The notes beneath the pieces were generated by a model. It did not search any database and was not told the DNA's origin. It saw only the letters and a list, made by a program, of their open reading frames with translations. From Clostridiales bacterium (GTDB taxonomy: Bacteria > Bacillota > Clostridia > Christensenellales > CAG-138), in assembly GCA_009779405.1 (NCBI GenBank), contig WREI01000004.1, forward strand, positions 1 through 64,000: 64,000 nucleotides of DNA, in the 5' to 3' direction. Shown in pieces: positions 28,951 to 38,183 of this stretch. The translations under genes and the position numbers were made by a program. The stretch's first letter is position 1. Every line of letters starts with the position of its first letter.

Positions 28951-29487
28951 TCATGCCTTTTCCGCCCGTTTCCCCCGCTTCAATGGCAGCATCTCTAATT
29001 TGCGAACCAGCAACTCTCGGAAAGCATCCAAATCCACCTCGCTTTCAAAGCAGCGTTTGGGAAAGATGTGGACGAAATCCTGGCCGTCCACCAGCAGAAA
29101 CGCCGCGGGCGTTTCGTGCGCTTTTGCGAAAAACGCCCATGCGTATTCGCTTCGCGTGTCTTTGCTCTGCGTCTCAATCTGCTCGTCGTGGAAGGTATAG
29201 ACAATCCTGTTGCGTTTGCGGTATGCTTTTTGATAGTTGCCTAAAGGGAAGAGATAAACTGCGCCCAAGAAGAAAAGGACGATGAACAGCTGGGAGTATG
29301 CGCGAGAAAAATCAAACATCCTATCGATAGGGAGAAGATATAAGATCCCTATAAGGAGATGGAGGGGACATATAATATATATCCATATAGCCACCCATTT
29401 TTGAAAATGAATCAACCAATACGATATAGCCCTGCCCACCTCTTTATCCGCACACTTAACCTTCACTTTTATTTCCCGCATCTGCAA
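28951..29487 (-). CDS. membrane protein with YcxB-like C-terminal domain
   Basis: Two TMs then IVYTFHDEQIETQSKDTRSEYAW...FVHIFPKRCF. Confidence 0.6.
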   Translation of the reverse strand: MQMREIKVKVKCADKEVGRAISYWLIHFQKWVAIWIYIICPLHLLIGILYLLPIDRMFDFSRAYSQLFIVLFFLGAVYLFPLGNYQKAYRKRNRIVYTFHDEQIETQSKDTRSEYAWAFFAKAHETPAAFLLVDGQDFVHIFPKRCFESEVDLDAFRELLVRKLEMLPLKRGKRAEKA

Positions 29488-29510
29488 ACCCCTTTCTATT
29501 ATGTATTCCG

Positions 29511-29556
29511 GCAGGGCGCGATATATCGGCGCCCGGGCGATGCGATCGTCCCTACG
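29511..29556. repeat. GTAGGG-family palindrome
   Basis: gcagggcgcgatatatcggcgcccgggcgatgcgatcgtccctacg. Confidence 0.6.
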
Positions 29557-30802
29557 ATTGAACCCGCCCGCTCCGCTCCAACGCCTCCAAGCTTGGCTCG
29601 CAGAGGAACGGCTCCCCCGCCGCCCGCAAAGCGTTGGCCACGTCCTTCAAGCCGCTGCCTGTGGAGATAACGGTGACGCTTTCGTTGCTGCGTATGATGC
29701 CGGTTTCTATCGCGCGCGCCACGCCTGCGGCCGCAGTGACGCCCGCGGGTTCGCCGAATACGCCCTCGGCGGCACCCAGCAGGCGCATGGTGGCGAGGAT
29801 ATCTTCGTCCGTGACGGCGAGCCATGTGCCGCCGCTGTTTGCTACTGCCCGCTGTGCCTTGACCGGGTTGCGCGGCACGCCGACGGCTATGCTGTCCGCG
29901 ATTGTGTTTTCGGGCGTGGGTACCAGCGGGCCGCCCTTGGCATCCACAAAGGGGCAGCAGCCCGTGGACTGGACGCCGAGTATTTTGGGGATGCGCTCGA
30001 TCATGCCCAGCTGTAACAAATCATAGAAGCCGTTATAGACCCCGCCGATGGTGCAGCCGTCGCCCACGGAAACGGCCACCCAGTCGGTGGGCGCAAAATG
30101 CAATTGCTCGGCGATCTCCAGCGCGACGGTCTTCTTGCCCTCGGTCAGTATGGGATTGATGCCCGCGTTGCGGTTATAGAAGCCCCATTTTTCGATGGCG
30201 GCCTTGGACAGCTCGAAGGTTTGGCGATAGTCGCCCGCGACGGAGATGACATTCGCGCCGAAGATCAGCAACTGCGCGACCTTGCCCTGCGGCGCACGCT
30301 GCGGCACAAAGATCACGGTCTTCAGGCCCATGCGCGCGGCGTTCCCCGCCAGAGAGCTGGCGGCATTGCCCGTGGAAGAGCAGCTGATCGTATCATAGCC
30401 CAGCTCCAAGGCTTTGGCGACGGCTACGCCGCTGGCGCGGTCCTTCAATGACGCGGTGGGGTTTATGCCGTCGTCTTTGATATAGAGTGTCCGCAAACCC
30501 AGCCTTTCGCCCAAGCGCAAAGACTTATACAGCGGCGACCAGCCGATGCGCAGAAAATCCGAAAGCCCTTCCGCCCCTCCTGCGGAGGGGCTGCGCAGTG
30601 GCATAAGCGGCGCATAACGCCACATGCTGTTGTCCCGATTCCCCGTCAAACGCTCGCGGCTGAAATGCTTTTTCACCACGCCATAATCATAGACTATATC
30701 CAAAATCCCCGTCTCCCCGCAGTGGGGGCAGGTCATTAATTCGGGCAGGGGTGGGAATTCTGCGTTGCAGAGGGTACAATGATAACCGAGTATATGATTC
30801 AT
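29552..30802 (-). CDS. threonine synthase-like PLP enzyme with N-terminal zinc ribbon
   Basis: CTLCNAEF/CPHCGETG; KDDGINPTASLKDRASGVAVAKALE; SCSSTGNAASSLAG. Confidence 0.85.
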   Translation of the reverse strand: MNHILGYHCTLCNAEFPPLPELMTCPHCGETGILDIVYDYGVVKKHFSRERLTGNRDNSMWRYAPLMPLRSPSAGGAEGLSDFLRIGWSPLYKSLRLGERLGLRTLYIKDDGINPTASLKDRASGVAVAKALELGYDTISCSSTGNAASSLAGNAARMGLKTVIFVPQRAPQGKVAQLLIFGANVISVAGDYRQTFELSKAAIEKWGFYNRNAGINPILTEGKKTVALEIAEQLHFAPTDWVAVSVGDGCTIGGVYNGFYDLLQLGMIERIPKILGVQSTGCCPFVDAKGGPLVPTPENTIADSIAVGVPRNPVKAQRAVANSGGTWLAVTDEDILATMRLLGAAEGVFGEPAGVTAAAGVARAIETGIIRSNESVTVISTGSGLKDVANALRAAGEPFLCEPSLEALERSGRVQS

Positions 30803-30821
30803 ACGAAGCTCCTTTTTATTT

Positions 30822-30894
30822 GAGTGGAAAGTGAAGGTAATTCGGGAATCGCTTGCGATTCCTACCGCAACTCCACACTTCACACTCCACACTC
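30822..30894. repeat. heptad-repeat element with hairpin core (H4)
   Basis: gagtggaaagtgaagg; ggaatcgcttgcgattcctaccgc; actccacacttcacactccacactc. Confidence 0.75.
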
Positions 30895-30938
30895 GCGCGG
30901 GCGGATAATATCCACCTCTACGGTTCGTTGGTATTCGC

Positions 30939-30964
30939 GCGGGCGAGGCATGTCTCGCCCCTAC
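30939..30964. repeat. GTAGGGGCG-family palindrome
   Basis: gcgggcgaggcatgtctcgcccctac. Confidence 0.6.
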
Positions 30965-30966
30965 GA

Positions 30967-32109
30967 TTATAAATAGTACACCGGATTATACGGCACGCCG
31001 TCCACTAACACTTCGTAGTGCATAAACGATTCCCTGCCGTAGGAGGCGGGGCCGAGAAATGCTATGATTTCGCCGCGCTTGACGCGCTGGTACAGCACCA
31101 CTTTGACGCTATGGCAGAGGGCCAGGCGCGAGACAAAGCCCGAGTCGCCGTGCTGTATTTCGATCACCATCCCGTAATCGCCGCGCGGGCCGCACCAGAT
31201 GACGGTGCCGTCCTCCGGCGCGAGTATGGGCGCGCCGGGCGCGCCATAGACGTCGAGCCCATACTGCATAACGCCGCCGTGAAAGCCGAACAGGGTGCGG
31301 GTCTTGGGCGAAGCGACGGGATAGCGCAGATCCATGCCGCGCGGCAGGGGTTTGCCACGCGGACCCTCTTCCCGCTGGGGGGTCGCGTTGCCGGAGCCGA
31401 CGAAAGTGCCTATGCGCACACTGCGCGGCTCCGCTTCGCCCACGAGGAAGCGGTTGCTCTCCTGCACGCTAATCTCCACGCCGCCGTGATAGCTGATCTC
31501 CGAAAACACCAGTTCGCGGCGCCCCGCGCCGAAGCTCTCCACGATGCGCGCGCCGCGCGGCAGCTGCGGCATGTTGCGCACCGTTTCGGCGCCCACCTCG
31601 CCCACAAAGGTTTGTGCGCGGTGCACGGTTTTTATCACCGGGATCAGGGAGGGATCCGCCTGCAACTTCTGCAATGCTTCTTCCGGCGAAAACAGCGGGT
31701 ATTTGCCGCTCGCGGGCAGCAGCAGCACGGGCGTATCCACATGCGCCGACAGAAGCCGCTCGTTGGCCTGCAAGTCATACGCGACGCCGTAATAATAGCT
31801 CTGTATGATCTCTTCCGCCATCTCCATGCTCGGCAGGGCAAAGATGCCGCGCCCGTCGACCACCACATCCACGCTGTCCGCCGTGATCGCATATACCCGG
31901 GCGACGCTCCCGCCATAGGACGCGGGCGCCGGGATCGCTTGCGGCGTGGCGGCGGGCGCGATGGTCGCGACCGGCAGCGCGGGCATTGCAAGGTGCGGCA
32001 GCGCCGTCATATCGATATAGACGCCCCATATCCAAGCGATGCAAAGCGCGGTCAGGGCCACGCCCACCGAAAGGAAAGCCAGTTTGATTGTCAAAGACTT
32101 TTTTCTCAT
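30967..32109 (-). CDS. secreted M23-family peptidase
   Basis: N-terminal TM; GVMQYGLDVYGAPGAPILAPEDGTVIWCG and MHYEVLVDGVPYNPVYYL. Confidence 0.85.
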   Translation of the reverse strand: MRKKSLTIKLAFLSVGVALTALCIAWIWGVYIDMTALPHLAMPALPVATIAPAATPQAIPAPASYGGSVARVYAITADSVDVVVDGRGIFALPSMEMAEEIIQSYYYGVAYDLQANERLLSAHVDTPVLLLPASGKYPLFSPEEALQKLQADPSLIPVIKTVHRAQTFVGEVGAETVRNMPQLPRGARIVESFGAGRRELVFSEISYHGGVEISVQESNRFLVGEAEPRSVRIGTFVGSGNATPQREEGPRGKPLPRGMDLRYPVASPKTRTLFGFHGGVMQYGLDVYGAPGAPILAPEDGTVIWCGPRGDYGMVIEIQHGDSGFVSRLALCHSVKVVLYQRVKRGEIIAFLGPASYGRESFMHYEVLVDGVPYNPVYYL

Positions 32110-32159
32110 GCCTGTATTTTATATGAAACGCGGGGAAAAGGGAAGATGGAACGGCAAAA

Positions 32160-32300
32160 TTATGATTGCGATGCGGATTCCGCGTCTTCCTCCATATGGA
32201 TATACATATCCTCGGTTCTTTGCTGTGCTTCCTTCAACAATTCAATCGCCTCTGTGACAGCTTGAAACAGAGTAAAATACAGTTCTTCATAGCCTTGCAT
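32160..32300 (-). CDS. small acidic protein next to XRE regulator
   Basis: MQGYEELYFTLFQAVTEAIELLKEAQQRTEDMYIHMEED; ggaggg RBS. Confidence 0.5.
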   Translation of the reverse strand: MQGYEELYFTLFQAVTEAIELLKEAQQRTEDMYIHMEEDAESASQS

Positions 32301-32402
32301 AAAAGCCCTCCGTATGTTCATCTTTAGAACATAGTGTAACATGCGCACGCTGTAGAATCAAGCTGCAATGTGCAACTTTAGAACTTAATCGCGGAGTCAG
32401 CT

Positions 32403-32645
32403 ATGAAAATCTATTGGCATGAAGGCAAAAAGAACAGCATCGGAGAGAATGTCCGCAGGTTTCGCAGGGAAGCAAAGCTCACGCAAAAGGGGCTTTCGGA
32501 ACAGTTGCAGCTGGCCGGATACGAATTCGACCGACTCACCATCGGACGGATCGAATCGGGCAACCGCTTTGTTGCCGATTATGAGGTAAAGGCCTTGGCC
32601 GAGGTACTGCATGTAAAGATGGAGACTCTGTTCGACAATATCTGA
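32403..32645 (+). CDS. XRE-family HTH regulator
   Basis: IGENVRRFRREAKLTQKGLSEQLQLAGYEFDRLTIGRIESGNR. Confidence 0.85.
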   Translation: MKIYWHEGKKNSIGENVRRFRREAKLTQKGLSEQLQLAGYEFDRLTIGRIESGNRFVADYEVKALAEVLHVKMETLFDNI

Positions 32646-32655
32646 AGAGCTTCTT

Positions 32656-33948
32656 TTAATGCGGTTCTGTACCAAACGCCGACACCACCCGCACATAGCG
32701 CCGCAGCGCGTATTCGCCGTCGTGCGCTTCGCCTTCGATCAGCTGTGACATATCCGCGCCCTGCGCCACGCGCAAGACACCCGCGCGCCACAGGGTTTGC
32801 GTCAGCGCCGCCCGCTCCGCTTCGGCGCAGAGCAGGCCCGCCGTTTGCAAATGGCCCTTGCGCGGTTTCAGGGTCTCCAAAATCTTGGCGCGGGGCAGCC
32901 GCTTCACAGCACAGTTTCCGTAGGGGATCGAAGCTTCCAAGGCGTCGTCCTCACAGGCCAGCAGGGCGTGTTGCGCACCTGTGAATACGCGGCAGGGTTT
33001 GCGGCAGGCTTGCAGGGTCTGCGTATAGGTCAACAGCCCCGTCTGCGCCCGTATGGCGAGGGGGAGCTCCTCCCCACTCTCGCGGCGGCACTGTTCGAGG
33101 ATAGGCAGAAAGCGTTTGCAGAACACGTAGATTTCGTCCATCGAATCGGTATTCAAATAGATCACCTGACAGGAACTGCAGAGCAGCTGGTTGGTTCGCA
33201 CGATATGCGCCGCCAGGGCTATAAGCAGCTCGTCCCGCATGCCATCGGTCGTGATATAGGCAAAGCTGCATTTGTGGCCCCACTCGATCAGCTTTGTGTT
33301 CGGCTTTGCCATGCGCCGCAGGGCCGAAACGGCGGCGTCCCCGCCCCAGACGACGACTGCATCCGCGCTATCGACCAAGGTCTGCATGGCCGTCTCGTCC
33401 TGAGAGCTGTAATCGAAGAGATAGATATACTCTGCAAGACGGGGCTCGATGCGCAGGAGCTCGAGCAGTATCATCGCCGTCAGTCCGTCGTCCCCGCCCG
33501 GCACTTTTACGATATTGATGTTCCCCGTTAAAAGCCCTTCGATGATACTGTAAAAAGCCAGCCCGTATTGGTTGCCCGCGGCGATATGCAGGAGCACGCC
33601 CAAGGGCATGCGCGTTTCGCGTATATGTAAGCCCTCCGTCTCGCGGCATTCGCCGGAAGGGAGCCCGACCAGTTCTTTTTCCACGCGTTTGCGCAGGGCG
33701 TCCCGCTGCAGCAGGGCCTTGGCTTCTTGCAAATAGATGCACGCCATATCCTCCGAAATGCCCAACTGCGCCAGCAGCGGGATATGTTGTTCGCCAACGC
33801 TGTCCGCCAAAGCCTGGCAGGCGTCCCATACGATTTCCGGGGGCAGCGGCTCTTTGCGCAGGGTTTCCAAGAGCATCCCGCCCAGCGCGTCCAGTACGGC
33901 GTCGCGTTCCTGCGCGGATAATACCAATTTGCCGTGGATCAGATTCAT
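32656..33948 (-). CDS. LuxC-family acyl-CoA reductase
   Basis: LGVLLHIAAGNQYGLAFYSIIEGLLTGNINIVKVPGGDDGLT; WGHKCSFAYIT; CSSCQVIYLNTD. Confidence 0.8.
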   Translation of the reverse strand: MNLIHGKLVLSAQERDAVLDALGGMLLETLRKEPLPPEIVWDACQALADSVGEQHIPLLAQLGISEDMACIYLQEAKALLQRDALRKRVEKELVGLPSGECRETEGLHIRETRMPLGVLLHIAAGNQYGLAFYSIIEGLLTGNINIVKVPGGDDGLTAMILLELLRIEPRLAEYIYLFDYSSQDETAMQTLVDSADAVVVWGGDAAVSALRRMAKPNTKLIEWGHKCSFAYITTDGMRDELLIALAAHIVRTNQLLCSSCQVIYLNTDSMDEIYVFCKRFLPILEQCRRESGEELPLAIRAQTGLLTYTQTLQACRKPCRVFTGAQHALLACEDDALEASIPYGNCAVKRLPRAKILETLKPRKGHLQTAGLLCAEAERAALTQTLWRAGVLRVAQGADMSQLIEGEAHDGEYALRRYVRVVSAFGTEPH

Positions 33949-35060
33949 AGGCCCTCCAATATGCGGCCCGCGCCCGCCGCGCAGGTCTGGATGCCCGATA
34001 GGCCCGCCCGGCCCAGAATCTCAAACCAGGGCGCGGGGTTGCCGCAGGGGCAGCTTTGCCCTTCGTGCAGGATGGCGAGGTCGTCGGTCATAATGCTGAC
34101 TAAGGGCATGGATTTCAGAATCGGCGTGAGCAGGTTCAGCAGGCCCGGCTCGCCATAGCCCACGGGTTCCATCGTTCGGACGTCGCGGATTAGGACACGG
34201 CTGTAGATCGGCACATGGAAATGGTGGTGGATGCAGTCGAAATAGGGTACATTGTGCTCCACCACGCCGAAGAATTCGCGGAAGCGCGTGTCGGGTATGC
34301 CCAGATGCGCCTCCGCCAGGCGGTATAATTCCGTCTTCTCCACCCGTTGCGCCGCGAACTGTTTCCAGCCGCCGCCGAGGAAGACCATGGAGCCACGCGG
34401 CAGGGTCAGCTTTACGTTTTCCTGTTCCAGCTTTTGCAGCAGGAAGTAGAAATAGGCCGGAAAGCCTATGATGCGCACGGGCGCAGAGCTGTGGCTGTAG
34501 CGCAACAGCGCGCGCGATACGCCCTCGATATTCAGCTCGTAGGCCCCGCCCCGATCCGCCAGCGCATACTCCCTGTGCAGCGCAGGCGCGAGGAAGGTCG
34601 CGGCGTGCGCGGTGCGCACCGCGCCCATCTTGTTGTGCTTGGCGGGCTGATAGCCCAGGATCAGATAGTTCGCGGGGCGCAGGGAGAGCAATTCGTGGCG
34701 CCGCAACAGGCGCCAGAGCATCGTTGCACCCATGCCGAGCGCGCCCACGTCAAAGCCCACCGCCACGGGCTTGCCCGAGGTGCCGGAGCTTGTGGATTGC
34801 AGGCGCAATTTCTTCGGCGGGATGGAAAGCAGCGCGCCCTGCTTCAAATAGAGCGTGGGAATGGGCGGCAGGCGGCCCAAATCCGCGTAGCTTTGCAGTG
34901 TATCGGGATGGAAGCCCCGGCAGTCGAGTATTTCTCTATACTCTTTACAGTTTGCATAGTGCCAAGACGCGTTCTCCCGAATCGCGCGCAGAAACAGCAC
35001 GTCCGTGCCGCCGTGGTCGTAAACCTGACTGTGGCGGAACAGTTTTTTGACGGTGTTCAT
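33945..35060 (-). CDS. LuxE-family acyl-protein synthetase
   Basis: STSSGTSGKPVAVGFD adenylation motif; ATGA overlap with LuxC-like gene. Confidence 0.8.
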   Translation of the reverse strand: MNTVKKLFRHSQVYDHGGTDVLFLRAIRENASWHYANCKEYREILDCRGFHPDTLQSYADLGRLPPIPTLYLKQGALLSIPPKKLRLQSTSSGTSGKPVAVGFDVGALGMGATMLWRLLRRHELLSLRPANYLILGYQPAKHNKMGAVRTAHAATFLAPALHREYALADRGGAYELNIEGVSRALLRYSHSSAPVRIIGFPAYFYFLLQKLEQENVKLTLPRGSMVFLGGGWKQFAAQRVEKTELYRLAEAHLGIPDTRFREFFGVVEHNVPYFDCIHHHFHVPIYSRVLIRDVRTMEPVGYGEPGLLNLLTPILKSMPLVSIMTDDLAILHEGQSCPCGNPAPWFEILGRAGLSGIQTCAAGAGRILEGL

Positions 35061-35071
35061 CCGAACCCTCC

Positions 35072-35518
35072 TTACAAGTCAAAGCGATACACGCACTTTT
35101 GGCGGTCGCCGTCGGCGTACATATCGTTATCCGGCGGCAAATCGACGACGTTTACAAAGCTGCCGCCCGCATATTCGCAGCTGCGGCGCGATGCGGCGTT
35201 GTCGGGATTGCAGGTGATATACAGGTAGGGCATGCCGTGCCTGCGCGCCAGTTCAAACAGGAGCAGGCAGGCCTTGGCAGCATAATGGTAGCCCCTGTGC
35301 GGCGCATATATCGTGTAGCCGATATGCCCGCCGTAATACAAGCCCTCCGTATACCCGATGCGCAGGTCGCAGAAGCCCAACTCCGCCGCGTCGGACGCGC
35401 GGCAGACGGTGAAATGGTACGCAGGTACCCAACCGCGTTCGGGGTTGGCGGCTGCCGTTCGGTCGAGACGCAGGAAGATTTCGTCTGTCCGCAGATTGTC
35501 GGTGTTGAGAAATGGCAT
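35072..35518 (-). CDS. GNAT-family acetyltransferase
   Basis: GHIGYTIYAPHRGYHYAAKACLLLFELARRHGMPYLYITCNPDNAASRR. Confidence 0.85.
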   Translation of the reverse strand: MPFLNTDNLRTDEIFLRLDRTAAANPERGWVPAYHFTVCRASDAAELGFCDLRIGYTEGLYYGGHIGYTIYAPHRGYHYAAKACLLLFELARRHGMPYLYITCNPDNAASRRSCEYAGGSFVNVVDLPPDNDMYADGDRQKCVYRFDL

Positions 35519-35662
35519 GGTTTATCTGTTCCTATTGTTTTCTATAACCGCGCGCGGGGCACGATCTTATTATTTTATATGAAAGAAGTAAAAAAGGAAA
35601 GGGGGAACATAATCGTTATCATCCGTCCGGCATCTGACGACGGATATCCACCATACAAACCC

Positions 35663-35714
35663 TTGACAGGCGCAGACTATCGTGATAGTATAGCGCCAGA
35701 CTATCGGAGTAGTC
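35663..35714 (+). promoter_or_regulatory. promoter with two BlaI-type dyad operators
   Basis: ttgaca (35663-35668), 17-nt spacer, tagtat (35686-35691); actatcgtgatagt and gactatcggagtagtc dyads. Confidence 0.65.
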
Positions 35715-35725
35715 AGGAGGTAATC

Positions 35726-36079
35726 ATGGACAAACTTTACGACGCCGAACTGCGGCTGATGGAGATCGTTTGGGAGCGGGAGCCGATTTCGGCCAAGGAT
35801 ATCAGCATCGCCGCCGCCGCGCTTTGCGACTGGAACAAAAACACGACCTATACCGTGATCAAGCGGCTGATTGAGAAGGGCGTGTTGCGCCGGGAGGAAC
35901 CGGGTTTCATTTGCCACTCCGTCCTCAAACGGGACGAAATACAGAGAGCCGAAACCAAAACCCTGATTGAAAGGCTGTTCGGTGGCTCCAAGCAGGCCTT
36001 TTTCGCCGCGTTTGCCGATGAAGCGCTCTCCGCCGGGGAAGTCGCGGCACTGCGGGCGCTGATTGAGCGGGCCGAATAA
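35726..36079 (+). CDS. BlaI/MecI-family repressor
   Basis: LYDAELRLMEIVWEREPISAKDIS...NKNTTYTVIKRLIEKGVLRREEPGF. Confidence 0.9.
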   Translation: MDKLYDAELRLMEIVWEREPISAKDISIAAAALCDWNKNTTYTVIKRLIEKGVLRREEPGFICHSVLKRDEIQRAETKTLIERLFGGSKQAFFAAFADEALSAGEVAALRALIERAE

Positions 36080-36999
36080 TGGACAGGATTTTCTATTGGG
36101 TTCTGAACGCCAGCATACTCGGCGCCGCCGCCGGGCTGATTGTGCTGCTTCTGCGCCTCATCCGCGCCCTGCCGCGCTTGGGGGTCTATCTGCTCTGGCT
36201 GCTGCCCCTCATTCGCCTTTGGATACCCGTGGGCCTGTCCAACAAATACAGCCTGCTGAGCCTGCTCTCCCGCGTTGCGACGAAGACCATCGTCGTTTGG
36301 GAACCGGTGCCGGGCCTGCCGCAGTGGACGGTCACCAACTCCATACAGGCCGCCCAAAGCTACCGCCCCCTCGTATACAAAACCGACCTCCTGGCGGGCA
36401 TCTTCCGCGTCGCGGGCGCGGTCTGGGCCATTGTCGCGGCGGCGGCCCTGCTCTGCGCCGTGCTGCTCTATATCTTCACAAAATCCGCTCTGAAAGACGC
36501 GCAACATGTGGAGGGGAACATCTATCGCTCCGACCGGGTTCTGACCCCGGCTGTATACGGCATCCTCCGCCCGAAAATCATTTTGCCCGCAACCCTTGCG
36601 GACGCGGATCTGCCCTATATCCTCGCGCATGAGCGCATCCATATCCGCCGTTGCGACAACCTTTGGCGCGTGATCGCGATCGTCACCGCCTGCCTGCACT
36701 GGTTCAACCCGTTAGCCTGGGTCTTCCTCAAATATTTCTTCGCCGATATGGAATTGGCCTGCGACGCGGGCGTGCTGAAAAAGCTGCCCGACGCGGAACG
36801 AAAGGCCTTCGCCGCCACCCTCCTCTCCTGCGCCGCCGGAAAGACCTATTACGCTTCTGCCTTTGGCGGCGCAAAGACGAGGCTGCGGATTGAGAACATC
36901 CTGTCCTACAAAAAACTGAGCGTAGCGTCCGCCATCTGCTTCGCGGCGCTGCTGGTCGCCATAGCCGTCACCATCATCACCAATGCCACAGGAGGATAA
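36079..36999 (+). CDS. M56 (BlaR1/MecR1) family metallopeptidase, membrane part only
   Basis: ILAHERIHIRRCDNLWRVIAIVTACLHWFNPLAW; ends after final TM. Confidence 0.85.
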   Translation: MDRIFYWVLNASILGAAAGLIVLLLRLIRALPRLGVYLLWLLPLIRLWIPVGLSNKYSLLSLLSRVATKTIVVWEPVPGLPQWTVTNSIQAAQSYRPLVYKTDLLAGIFRVAGAVWAIVAAAALLCAVLLYIFTKSALKDAQHVEGNIYRSDRVLTPAVYGILRPKIILPATLADADLPYILAHERIHIRRCDNLWRVIAIVTACLHWFNPLAWVFLKYFFADMELACDAGVLKKLPDAERKAFAATLLSCAAGKTYYASAFGGAKTRLRIENILSYKKLSVASAICFAALLVAIAVTIITNATGG

Positions 37000-37003
37000 A
37001 CCG

Positions 37004-38164
37004 ATGAAAAAAACAATCTGTATCATACTTTGCACAGCGCTTGTTTGCCTTGCGTTCGCGAGCTGCAAGGCGGATAAAAACGACCCCTTCACCCTGCACG
37101 AAACGCCACAGATCTATGTGCTGGAGGGCGAAGACGCCTTTATGTACATGCCATTCGTCACACTCTACGAGAACGGCAACGCGCAGTTGTCCCAGCCCAT
37201 GATCAGCAGTCTTGCCCTGTTTGATATGGGACGCTATGAGGTGAACGGCGACAAACTGACCGTAACCCACGGCAGCGGGGCGAGCTGCACGTTTGCCGTC
37301 TCCGACGGCGGGGATACTCTGACCCTGATCGCGACAAACCTAATGTTCACACAAACCGGCTTGGTCTATACCTATCGCGCAAACGGCATGAAAAACAGCG
37401 AAACAACGGAGGGCGAAGCCCTGACCCTCGAAATCCTGCGGAATTTGGCCCAAAAGGCGCCAAACCTGACGGTCGCTGATTTTGAGGGCTATGCGCATGT
37501 CCACGTGAATGGCGACCCGGATATCCACCTATTCGATATCGGCGGCGAATATACATTGACGGTCGTGCTGGACGCGGACGGCTATACAAGCTGCACAATC
37601 ATGCGCAACGCGAGCGGCGAACGCTTTCCCCTGCATCTGAACGGGTCAACGGGGCTGGTTTTCGACGCCTTTCTCGGGATTACCGAAATCGCGCAATATG
37701 AGACGCGGGAGTGGCTGGATTATTTTATGGACAATGATATGCCGTGGAATGACCGCCGCGAACTGACCCTGCCCGAGTTTCCGGGTGTTGTCTTTACATG
37801 GACAGTGGTGGAACTATATGCCAACGGCGAAGCACTTTTTGGGGGCTGGCCCGTCTGGAACGTATTTCTGGCGGATCTGACCAACGACGGCAAGCCCGAA
37901 TTCTGTGCGACCGTTAGCTATGGCTTCGGCATGATCGATGAACGGGTGATTGTCTATGATTACGCGGAGGGCAAACTATACATGTTGGAAGACCGCGGGA
38001 CCTACAATTATCGGTTGTATATCGATGACGGGCAGATGCTGATAGGCGAAGGGAAACTCGTGATCACGCGCACCGATTATAGGGACAACCTCTATTTACG
38101 TGACGATGTTTCAGCCGTAACCACTGAATTGCGCATTGTAAACGGCGAGATTTTCAGGCCATAA
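37004..38164 (+). CDS. lipoprotein in BlaI operon
   Basis: Lipobox CLAFASCKAD; co-directional. Confidence 0.65.
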   Translation: MKKTICIILCTALVCLAFASCKADKNDPFTLHETPQIYVLEGEDAFMYMPFVTLYENGNAQLSQPMISSLALFDMGRYEVNGDKLTVTHGSGASCTFAVSDGGDTLTLIATNLMFTQTGLVYTYRANGMKNSETTEGEALTLEILRNLAQKAPNLTVADFEGYAHVHVNGDPDIHLFDIGGEYTLTVVLDADGYTSCTIMRNASGERFPLHLNGSTGLVFDAFLGITEIAQYETREWLDYFMDNDMPWNDRRELTLPEFPGVVFTWTVVELYANGEALFGGWPVWNVFLADLTNDGKPEFCATVSYGFGMIDERVIVYDYAEGKLYMLEDRGTYNYRLYIDDGQMLIGEGKLVITRTDYRDNLYLRDDVSAVTTELRIVNGEIFRP

Positions 38165-38183
38165 TAGAGAATCAGGAGACCCC

